A stretch of 64,000 nucleotides of DNA, taken from an uncultured Cellvibrionales bacterium. Lineage in GTDB: Bacteria; Pseudomonadota; Gammaproteobacteria; Pseudomonadales; Dasaniaceae. Below the pieces are notes generated by a model. It saw only the letters and a list, made by a program, of their open reading frames with translations, was not told the origin of the DNA and searched no databases. Where the stretch lies: assembly GCA_913019905.1 (NCBI GenBank), contig CAJVZD010000002.1, positions 62,001 through 126,000 of the forward strand. Direction: 5' to 3'. This document shows positions 26,979 to 34,070 of the stretch, in pieces (the stretch's first letter is position 1; each line of letters begins with the position of its first letter). The position numbers and the translations under genes were made by a program.

Positions 26979-27279
26979 TTGTATGGATATCCTATGTTTA
27001 ACCGCACGCCTTTAATTGTCCGCCATATGCCAGACAGGCAATTCGAAGATCGGCTAATAAGCTATAAAATTGAATTCGAAAGGGGCTCTTTCTACTCTGG
27101 ATCGGAAGTAGCTGACAGTACTCTGACAGAGCCCTCCCTATGTTTTATCGGAATTCTTGGAATAGATTCTCTTCTATACTTCGAACTAAGCTAGGTGTTT
27201 GAAAAAATAATTAGGAATTGGCGGTACCTTGAACCCTTCGCACAAATACTTGTACCGCACCATCGAACACTTAAGCTTT
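26979..27279. other. Intergenic region mlaA/mipA, 301 bp
   Basis: It contains the mlaA promoter and the 3' end of mipA. GCGGTAC (27221-27227) and GTACCGC (27252-27258) can pair with a 24-nt loop just downstream of mipA, without a T-run. No gene seen. Confidence 0.5.
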
Positions 27280-28059
27280 CTAGAACGAATAACTAACTCC
27301 AACACTGGCATGATAGGCCAGGTCGTCATCGACAATTGTGCTATCTCGGGTTCCTGAACCCAAAGCTACAACACCGCTGGCCAAATTGACGTCCCATTGT
27401 TTGCTTAGTTCATAGCGGGCTCGAACACCGGCAAATACGTTCAGTGAAGAGTCGGCATCGTAGGCATCTCTGTACTCATTGGCTTCCGATTCACTCACTC
27501 CAAAAAGGTGGTTAACCTTACTGGAACTTATCCATTGCGCCCCAACGACCGGATTCACAAACCAGTCACCCGCCCGTAGATCAAAAGTATAGCTGATATG
27601 AGCTGTTTCCCCGTTATGCTCATTTCCAAGATCAGTGACCAAGGCAAAACTCATCCGACCCAGATCCGTGCTGTGATTTATGTACACCCCTCCTTCCACG
27701 GTGTAGTCCCTCTCCAGCAAACCCGCCAACTTCGAGTTCTTCTTATATTCATGATCATCACTCAAAAATGATCCGCTCGGAGAAACTGTTAGGCCATAAG
27801 AAAATCCGCCATTTCGTCCTATGTTTAAGTTGAAGCTACCATTTTTCACAAAAAACCGTTCACCATTATATTGGATCTTTGGAGTAATAGTACTGATGTC
27901 TTTTTCGCCTACGTAAATATTATTACTCACTGTCACGGCTCCACCGACAACCCAGCGGCTATCTTTTTCTCCTGGACCAATGGCATCCCGAGCGAATGCG
28001 GTAGCTGTAAGAAAGCTGACAGCAAGGCATACACCTAATTGTTTCATTGAAATTTTCAT
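27280..28059 (-). CDS. mipA: MipA/OmpV-family outer membrane protein
   Basis: A 259-residue outer-membrane beta-barrel of the MipA/OmpV type. After a signal peptide (1-23) come RWVVGGAVTVSNNIYVGEKD, RFFVKNG, the family-typical LFGVSESEANEYRDAY loop, and a C-terminal beta strand ending in SYSF, as outer membrane proteins do. Members are scaffolds for peptidoglycan machinery or osmolarity/antimicrobial-responsive porin-like proteins. The ribosome site AAGGAAAGG immediately precedes the ATG. A PhoP/PhoQ-like operon ends about 300 bp upstream on the same strand, and a four-repeat regulator site plus -10 lies between, so this is probably a direct target of that system. Confidence 0.85.
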   Translation of the reverse strand: MKISMKQLGVCLAVSFLTATAFARDAIGPGEKDSRWVVGGAVTVSNNIYVGEKDISTITPKIQYNGERFFVKNGSFNLNIGRNGGFSYGLTVSPSGSFLSDDHEYKKNSKLAGLLERDYTVEGGVYINHSTDLGRMSFALVTDLGNEHNGETAHISYTFDLRAGDWFVNPVVGAQWISSSKVNHLFGVSESEANEYRDAYDADSSLNVFAGVRARYELSKQWDVNLASGVVALGSGTRDSTIVDDDLAYHASVGVSYSF

Positions 28060-28283
28060 ATCCTTTCCTTAAGTAGTCTGTTTTTAGAATGGACTAACAG
28101 CCCAACGTTCTATCGCTGATTTCTGCTCGGCTGAAGTTCCATTCGGAATAGTTGTTATTCAAAACGACTGACACGGGGATACTGAAAATACTAACACTCT
28201 GATCTAAGCGTTAGTTTTTCAATACGATGAATTTCGAAATCTCAGTAGCCCCGTAAATCTGCGATGAATCAAATTACGAAGCT

Positions 28284-28338
28284 ACTATATCTAAGAGGAC
28301 TGAACGAAAACTGAACTTAAAATTAACTGAAAATTAAC
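28284..28338 (-). promoter_or_regulatory. PhoP-type box and -10 upstream of mipA
   Basis: Read on the minus strand, four hexamers GTTAAT, GTTAAT, GTTCAG, GTTCAG start exactly 11 bp apart (plus-strand positions 28333-28338, 28322-28327, 28311-28316, 28300-28305). Ten nt after the last is TATAGT (28289-28284), a good -10. Spacing and GTTnA-like repeats match PhoP/OmpR-family activated promoters, where the box replaces the -35. The predicted transcript start, near 28277, leaves a leader of about 215 nt before mipA. Confidence 0.6.
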
Positions 28339-28354
28339 AAAGTGATTTTTGAAG

Positions 28355-28687
28355 TTATGATCCTGGAGATTCGTGACATTGCACCTGATTTGTCCATGCA
28401 CTATACAATAGTAAGTTTGGTAGACCGGGAACAATGACCTCGGCCAACCAATTGTATGCCGTGTGCTCAGTGGTTATTTTTGTCCAGGCTTTATTATGAC
28501 ACACTGTTCTAATATCCAACGGCTTACTGACTTCGACCATACCGTTCAAGGTAGCATGATGCCAACGGCTATGGTTTTTTTGCTCGCCGCTCTGTTCAAC
28601 CTGTACAAAAGTGATAGAGCTACAGCTAATTAATAATAGGCATAAAAGGCACGCGGCTAACATCCGAACTTTGGCAATAATTTTCAT
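28355..28687 (-). CDS. Bor-like lipoprotein (second copy)
   Basis: A 110-residue lipoprotein: the signal ends in LLLISC, a lipobox with the acylated cysteine near residue 22. The rest shares with its upstream neighbour and with Bor the pattern of a hydrophobic stretch, a VC near the middle, and a C-terminal W/Y-x-x-x-V-x-C. Similarity is lower than for the first copy. ATG at 28687 overlaps the neighbour's stop as ATGA; an ATG four codons earlier is possible. It ends the PepSY-PhoP-PhoQ-Bor operon. Bor confers serum resistance in lambda lysogens; a role here is not implied. Confidence 0.65.
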   Translation of the reverse strand: MKIIAKVRMLAACLLCLLLISCSSITFVQVEQSGEQKNHSRWHHATLNGMVEVSKPLDIRTVCHNKAWTKITTEHTAYNWLAEVIVPGLPNLLLYSAWTNQVQCHESPGS

Positions 28688-29001
28688 TCTCCGCACCATA
28701 CTTTCGCTGTTCTAGGCGTATAGATAAGCAATGTAAACATACTTAATATATAGTCAGATGAAGTCATAACAGTTTGCATCTGTGTGACTTCGGCGCCGTC
28801 ACACACCTCATTAACATCCACCTCATGCTCTCCGAGAATCCCGACAAAATAAAAGGGTTTGCTGTCAATATAATTAGGCTTAGAATGATCTTTTTCACCG
28901 CCATTAGGCCGCATGGTGACGCTGGAACAAGCCGACAGCCCCGCCACCAGCAACAGCAATACCAGAGCCCTGGAAATGATCATCGGCATCTTAAACTTCA
29001 T
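28684..29001 (-). CDS. Bor-family lipoprotein
   Basis: A 105-residue lipoprotein with signal peptide and lipobox GLSAC. The mature part matches the Bor family throughout: F-Y-F-V-G-I-L-G, then EVDVNEVCDGAEVTQMQT, and a C-terminal hydrophobic IYTPRTAKVWC. It starts 17 nt after the histidine kinase stop, with AAGGAG upstream, so it belongs to the two-component operon. An outer-membrane lipoprotein co-expressed with a PhoP/PhoQ-like system suggests envelope maintenance under stress. Confidence 0.78.
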   Translation of the reverse strand: MKFKMPMIISRALVLLLLVAGLSACSSVTMRPNGGEKDHSKPNYIDSKPFYFVGILGEHEVDVNEVCDGAEVTQMQTVMTSSDYILSMFTLLIYTPRTAKVWCGE

Positions 29002-29018
29002 GTCACAATTACTCCTTA

Positions 29019-30392
29019 TTAACGTGTTGGAAAATCAATGGTAAAAAGTGCTCCGCCCATAGATGACTCAGAAATAGTTATCGCACCGTTATAGCTGGTA
29101 ATAATGTTGGCTACTATCGACAAGCCGAAGCCCTGCCCCGCACCCGCAGAATCTAATCGTACACCTCTCTCTAAAATAGCGTCTCGTTTGTTTTCTGGAA
29201 TACCCAGGCCATCGTCTTCAATGGTGATGCGAATACCAGGACGGCCATCCTCTAGAACAATGCTCTCCGCTGCCGTCATCACTTTTTTCTGGCAATGCTT
29301 ATAGGCATTATCAAGTATATTCCCCAGAACTTCTGCAAGATCTCCTTCGTCGGCAAAAACAGACACCGATGATTCAATTTGCAACTCTGCAACCACTTGC
29401 TTATCCGCATAGACTTTATCCAAAGCCGCTAGTACGCTCTCTACTTCGGGAGCTAAATTGATAGCAACAAAACTGATATTTTGAGAAGATGATACGGCGC
29501 GTCGAAGCTGATATTCGATAATGTTACTCATCTTGTCTGTTTGCTCGCTGATACTCCCTACCAAGCTGCGGCTACTAGCTTGAACATCGTTCCTGACAAT
29601 TTCTGCTTCGACTCCCTTTAGTACCGAAAGAGGCGTTTTCAAACTATGTGAAAGATCGGCCATACGTTCTCGATATTTCTCCCGTTGCCGACGCTCATTA
29701 TCGATCAACAAATTGAGGTTGGCGATCAATGGCTGTAGTTCTCGAGGATAGTCATTTCGAAATGCTACTTGTTCTCCGCGTCCCATTGCATCAACTTCCA
29801 TTGCCAAGTTACGCACTGGCTTTAGTCCCCACCGAAGGATGATCGCCTGCAAGCCAAATAGCACAAGTCCAACAACTATGAGGGAGGTAAATACTGCGAG
29901 CCTTTGATTCTTAAGACCTGTCTGATAATAGTCTACCGCTTCCATGACCGTAAATACGAAGGTTGATTTTCGGCCTTGGTCATCGGGCCAGATAGTACTG
30001 TAACTGGAAACAAAATACGCTTTGCCTGAATCATCTTGAGCTTGCCCAAATAACCAGTCACCGGCATCGGGTGACGGCAGCGAATAACGTTGGTTTACAG
30101 CTGAAATACTCCGCCAATACTCATTTCCATCGCGATTAGTAACAATGCCAATAAGGGAATCTTTTTGCGAATTAAATCGTTGTTCGGCCATCAGCTTCGG
30201 AAGAATAATCATGCCTTCCTCATTGTCGGCCGCGGCCAAAAGAGAGTATGTATGTAATTTAAGTTTCTCACGAACAATACTTTCCAAACTAATTGAGAAA
30301 GCCTGATCTAACAAGAACGCGGTGACACCCAAAAAAAGGAAAATCACGGTACCTGCAGAAACAAATAGACGATGGGCCAGCGACTGATTCAT
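29019..30392 (-). CDS. PhoQ-like sensor histidine kinase
   Basis: A 457-residue inner-membrane kinase: membrane segment about 9-30, periplasmic sensor 31-165, second membrane segment 167-190, HAMP, HisKA with DLSHSLKTPLSVL (phosphoacceptor His near 249), and an ATPase domain with NILDNAYKHC, EDDGLGIP and GQGFGLSIV. The H-box SHSLKTPL and N-box DNAxKxC are characteristic of PhoQ-type kinases, which respond to Mg2+ limitation, acid pH or cationic peptides. The sensor domain lacks an obvious acidic patch, so the signal may differ. It lies 5 nt after the regulator gene. Confidence 0.88.
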   Translation of the reverse strand: MNQSLAHRLFVSAGTVIFLFLGVTAFLLDQAFSISLESIVREKLKLHTYSLLAAADNEEGMIILPKLMAEQRFNSQKDSLIGIVTNRDGNEYWRSISAVNQRYSLPSPDAGDWLFGQAQDDSGKAYFVSSYSTIWPDDQGRKSTFVFTVMEAVDYYQTGLKNQRLAVFTSLIVVGLVLFGLQAIILRWGLKPVRNLAMEVDAMGRGEQVAFRNDYPRELQPLIANLNLLIDNERRQREKYRERMADLSHSLKTPLSVLKGVEAEIVRNDVQASSRSLVGSISEQTDKMSNIIEYQLRRAVSSSQNISFVAINLAPEVESVLAALDKVYADKQVVAELQIESSVSVFADEGDLAEVLGNILDNAYKHCQKKVMTAAESIVLEDGRPGIRITIEDDGLGIPENKRDAILERGVRLDSAGAGQGFGLSIVANIITSYNGAITISESSMGGALFTIDFPTR

Positions 30393-30397
30393 TAGAT

Positions 30398-31075
30398 TCA
30401 GTTTTTCCCGCTCATGAATCGATAGCCACGCCCTCTTAATGTCTCGATAGGTCGATAACGTCCCTCGGCATCTAACTTTTTGCGAAGTCTCGCGATGATC
30501 ACTTCCACAACATTACTATCCTTGTCATCTTGTTGATCATATAGTCGGTCGATCAACATTGATCGGGATAGAATTTTTCCTGGATGCGTAATAAATTGTT
30601 CCAATAATCGATACTCAAAATCCGTCAGGTCAATTTCCTGCTCGTTAACATAGACTGCATTAGTCGTTGTATCTAAGGAAACGGGCCCTACTTCCAATCT
30701 CGTGCGTGTTTGTCCTGTCGACCTTCTTATTAATGCGTTAACTCGAGCAGTTAATTCTTCAGGTTGAAACGGCTTTGTCAGGTAGTCGTCCGCGCCTGCA
30801 TCCAACCCCTGAACCTTGGCTTTCCAGCCACTACGTGCCGTCAATATCAGTATAGGAAACTGTCGATCACCCTCTCTCAACCGACGAATCAACTCAAGAC
30901 CGTCCATCTTTGGGAGCCCCAAGTCAACTATCGCAAGATCGATTTGATATTCCCCTACATGGTAGAGCGCTTCGATTCCGTCTTCGGCAATATTCAACTG
31001 ATAATCTCGACGCTCCAGCATACGTTGTAACTGAAGCTGTAATTCCTTATCGTCTTCCACCAACAATATTCGCAT
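30398..31075 (-). CDS. PhoP-like OmpR-family response regulator
   Basis: A 225-residue regulator. The receiver has acidic pair Asp8/Asp9 (EDD), phosphoacceptor Asp51 (VDLGLP), Thr79 and Lys101 (TKPF). The C-terminal winged helix (about 130-222) has LTDFEYRLLEQFITHPGKIL and RGRGYRF. The LTARSGWKAKVQGLDAGADDYLTKPF stretch resembles PhoP. It lies between the PepSY protein gene (2 nt gap) and its kinase (5 nt gap). The four 11-bp-phased hexamers upstream of mipA are its probable binding site. I could not find the same array before its own operon. Confidence 0.9.
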   Translation of the reverse strand: MRILLVEDDKELQLQLQRMLERRDYQLNIAEDGIEALYHVGEYQIDLAIVDLGLPKMDGLELIRRLREGDRQFPILILTARSGWKAKVQGLDAGADDYLTKPFQPEELTARVNALIRRSTGQTRTRLEVGPVSLDTTTNAVYVNEQEIDLTDFEYRLLEQFITHPGKILSRSMLIDRLYDQQDDKDSNVVEVIIARLRKKLDAEGRYRPIETLRGRGYRFMSGKN

Positions 31076-31077
31076 AA

Positions 31078-31749
31078 TTATTCCCTTGCTGATTCAGATG
31101 AGGGGAGAATAAAATCTCCGGTATGAGCATTGATATAAAGGACATGAATTTCGCCAATACGTGAAATCAGTTTCACGCGATACTGAAGAGGCACTCGATT
31201 GAGAAGTTTGATCCGCAGAACTTGCCCTGGAACACGTTCTTTAGCTATTAGGGCGATAGCCTCTGAATCAATAACACTGTCGTCAGGACTTGAGAATGGC
31301 CGTTCAATGCCTGTTTTTGGAGGCGCCGCGGGCCTACCTTTTTCCTCCCGGTCCAATGTTTCCTTTTGTATTTTCCGCTCGATCCAGGTGGTCATCGGTT
31401 TGACTAGGTTTTCTAACCATCGAGTAGAGGGCGAAAGCTTTTTCTCAATCCAAATGGTTTTGCCTTCTCTTTGTCGTTTCGAGTATTCAATAACCGATGA
31501 TAACGATCCTTTCTTTTTAGATTCTTTATCCGTTGGCAGTTTTTTTGCATTCTCGCCAAGCGTCGGCTGAATAGAATCGTCGGGCTGAGTTTCACCCGCG
31601 AGCGCAGTTCCAACTGGCCATAGGAGGAGAAATGTGACGATAAAGAGATTGGCGTTAAAAAACAAGATCTTGCCTATCAGATAGAAGAGCTGCCAATAAT
31701 AGCGTAATTGGATGAATTGAACATTAACAAAGGCAGAGGTACGGCTCAA
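31078..31749 (-). CDS. Exported PepSY-domain protein
   Basis: Up to 223 residues with a hydrophobic segment ending near ALAGETQ, a charged Lys/Glu-rich middle, and a C-terminal PepSY-type domain (about 165-215: AIALIAKERVPGQVL, then an RIGEIHVLYINAHTGDFI strand pair). PepSY proteins often inhibit proteases or modulate sensors in the periplasm. It is the first gene of the operon and ends 2 nt before the PhoP-like regulator, so it may feed back on the kinase. The start is uncertain: TTG 31749, or a TTG near residue 29 giving a cleaner signal peptide. No ATG fits. Confidence 0.65.
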   Translation of the reverse strand: MSRTSAFVNVQFIQLRYYWQLFYLIGKILFFNANLFIVTFLLLWPVGTALAGETQPDDSIQPTLGENAKKLPTDKESKKKGSLSSVIEYSKRQREGKTIWIEKKLSPSTRWLENLVKPMTTWIERKIQKETLDREEKGRPAAPPKTGIERPFSSPDDSVIDSEAIALIAKERVPGQVLRIKLLNRVPLQYRVKLISRIGEIHVLYINAHTGDFILPSSESARE

Positions 31750-31994
31750 TGCGGGCTTTGATATTCAAAGTCTGCAGTGAGCTATGTTGCCGAGGATAAG
31801 GTACGCTGGCAATTTGAATTCAAAACATCTAAGACTGGCAATTATCGGTGCTCTTCCTAACCAGAAACTAACTCTAATAGACGATATTTGAAGGCTTTCT
31901 GTGGCAGAACCTAAAACACAAACCATTCACACTGGCGTCGCGACAATTCAAGCCTATACTGAGAAAACCCCTTATAAAACGTCGGAGAACAATA

Positions 31995-32225
31995 ATGGAT
32001 ACCTCCAGTCATGATATTGAAGGTCTTTTTTTGCAGCTAGGTTTGTCCAACAGCCCGGAATCCATAGAGATTTTTATCACGAATCATCATCTTCCCAATG
32101 ACATCCCCTTGGAACGTGCAGCTTTTTGGTCTTCAGGCCAGGCACAATTTATCCACGAAGCCATAGAACAGGACGCTGAATGGGCAGAGGCAGTGGATCA
32201 ATTAGACGCACAACTGCGCCATTGA
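31995..32225 (+). CDS. DUF2789 family protein
   Basis: A complete 76-residue protein matching the DUF2789 family along its length: MDTSSHDIEGLFLQLGL at the start, then HHLPNDIPLERAAFW and a C-terminal DAEWAEAVDQLDAQL. It is soluble and acidic, of unknown function, and widespread in marine and soil gammaproteobacteria. GGAG lies 7 nt before the ATG. Single gene, convergent with phoH. Confidence 0.88.
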   Translation: MDTSSHDIEGLFLQLGLSNSPESIEIFITNHHLPNDIPLERAAFWSSGQAQFIHEAIEQDAEWAEAVDQLDAQLRH

Positions 32226-32324
32226 TAAGGAAATCGCTAAAAACCAAAGATGCAGAGGACGACACATAGAAAAAACCGGTCTGCAATGCTCACACCTTAC
32301 TGGCATTACTGCAATCTGTGAGCA

Positions 32325-33707
32325 CTACAGATTTTCTTCAGCAAAAGATGCCAATCGGCTTCGAACGACGCCGCTAAGGTTTATGGTAGTGCTGCCCTCG
32401 AAATCCTTAAATCGTTCCACGATATACGTCAAACCCGAAGTGACCGCAGTAAGATAATTACTATCTATCTGCGCTAGATTTCCGGAACAGATGAGTTTCG
32501 TGCCTTCGCCGCAACGGGTAATAATGGTTTTCAGCTGCGACGCTGTTAAATTTTGACATTCGTCCAGCAGTACAATCGCATTTTGGATACTACGACCGCG
32601 CATAAAGTTCACAGACTTAAATTGAATGTTAGCCTTCTCCATAATGTAACTCAGGCTACCCGTCATATTTTCATCTTGCTTGTGCAGCACCTCTAAAGAA
32701 TCTGTAATAGCCGCTAACCACGGTGCCATTTTTTCTTCTTCGGTACCTGGCAAAAAGCCGATCGATTCAGCGATTTCCGGCGTGCTGCGGGTAACAATTA
32801 CCTTATCGTACATTCCTTTTTCAATAACTTGCTCAAGAGAAGCCGCCAACGCCAACAGGGTTTTACCACAACCCGCGGCGCCCGTAAGAATAACCAAATC
32901 GATATTGGGGTCGAGAAGCGCATCAAATGCCATGCCTTGATAGATGTTTTTTGGGAATATGCCCCAGGCGTGTTTCCCCATTAGTCGATCATAACCCACA
33001 TCCAGCACGTCCATTGTCTCGGCGGCAACCTCAACCACTCTGCCCGCAAATTCACTTTCATCGTCTATTAGGTATTCATTAATAAAGGCACTGGGTACCA
33101 TCGACTTATCCAGGGTATGAACCGTGTCCCGCCCAATAATATTGGTGTCACATTGAGTGACGCCACCCCAAAACCCACCATCAAATCGATGGAATCCTTT
33201 AGTTAGAAACTTGATGTCATCAATTAACTGGTCTGTACGATAATCTTCAACATGGTTGAGCCCAGCGCCCTTGGCCTTAAGCCGCATATTGATATCTTTA
33301 GTCACGAGTACTACTTTTTGAGAAGCTCTCAATCCTTGAATAAACAGTGCAGTATTGATAATGCGATTGTCATTCTCGTTGGAAGACAATTTACCTATGG
33401 TCTGATCGAGAGTGTAATCGTTAAAAATTGAAAGGCAGCCTGAAGTTGTCGATTCGATATTGCTATTAGAAAGGGGCACGCCGGCCATCACTTCCTCCGG
33501 CGTCGAGTCGCGTAATACATCCTCCAAAGCACGGATGGCTACTCGTGCGTCACGACTGACGTCTTTGCTTCGATCTTTTATGCTATCCAGCTCTTCCAAT
33601 ACCGTCATTGGCACAATGACATCATGCTCTTGGAAGGACAAAAAAGCGAAGGGCTCATGGAGCAGAATATTGGTATCTAATATGTAGGTTATTTTTTCAT
33701 CAATCAT
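32325..33707 (-). CDS. PIN-PhoH ATPase/ribonuclease
   Basis: A 460-residue fusion. The N-terminal PIN nuclease domain (about 6-150) has the acidic residues of YILDTNILLHEP and VLEELD and a downstream Asp (VTKDINMRLKA). The C-terminal PhoH P-loop ATPase (about 245-460) has Walker A GAAGCGKT near 276 and Walker B-like VLLDECQN. This is the PhoH2/YlaK-type long form, seen as an RNA helicase/nuclease in other bacteria. It starts at ATG 33707 and lies alone between convergent DUF2789 and the kinase gene. Its role in phosphate response is historical and not shown by the sequence. Confidence 0.92.
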   Translation of the reverse strand: MIDEKITYILDTNILLHEPFAFLSFQEHDVIVPMTVLEELDSIKDRSKDVSRDARVAIRALEDVLRDSTPEEVMAGVPLSNSNIESTTSGCLSIFNDYTLDQTIGKLSSNENDNRIINTALFIQGLRASQKVVLVTKDINMRLKAKGAGLNHVEDYRTDQLIDDIKFLTKGFHRFDGGFWGGVTQCDTNIIGRDTVHTLDKSMVPSAFINEYLIDDESEFAGRVVEVAAETMDVLDVGYDRLMGKHAWGIFPKNIYQGMAFDALLDPNIDLVILTGAAGCGKTLLALAASLEQVIEKGMYDKVIVTRSTPEIAESIGFLPGTEEEKMAPWLAAITDSLEVLHKQDENMTGSLSYIMEKANIQFKSVNFMRGRSIQNAIVLLDECQNLTASQLKTIITRCGEGTKLICSGNLAQIDSNYLTAVTSGLTYIVERFKDFEGSTTINLSGVVRSRLASFAEENL

Positions 33708-34070
33708 AACGGTCTCTCAGCTATTGGACTATTACCAAAAAAGCTGAACAATTGAGTTCAAAATTTTGCCACCGCTTCAATAAACACAAATCGTCGCAGA
33801 TTAAAGGTTCTCTGTGTTTAATAAAGCTAACTCGCATGTCAGCCACAGACCTTTCACTTACTAACAAACCTCCCTTTTCGTTACGTTGTTATTGATTAAT
33901 TACACTGTGCCAGCTTATAAGTGTGCAGGCAAGTGTTAGCCCTTAATTTTCATAGCGGAAGCCGATTCGCAAAAAAAATGTTACTTCCCCATACGTCAGA
34001 TGGCTGAATCAAAATTCGAGAAAGTTCTACCTGACAATAATTTCTTTATTAGCTATTGCTAGGAGAAAAT
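33708..34070. other. Intergenic region, 363 bp
   Basis: It lies between the PhoH start and the 3' end of the kinase-receptor gene, both on the minus strand, and must hold the phoH promoter. AT-rich, with no credible ORF, hairpin with T-run or repeat. Confidence 0.5.

Noticed and set aside
32288-32323. GCTCACA / TGTGAGC inverted repeat between DUF2789 and phoH
   Set aside because: Seven-bp arms, 22-nt loop and no adjacent T-run; could be chance, so not listed as a terminator.
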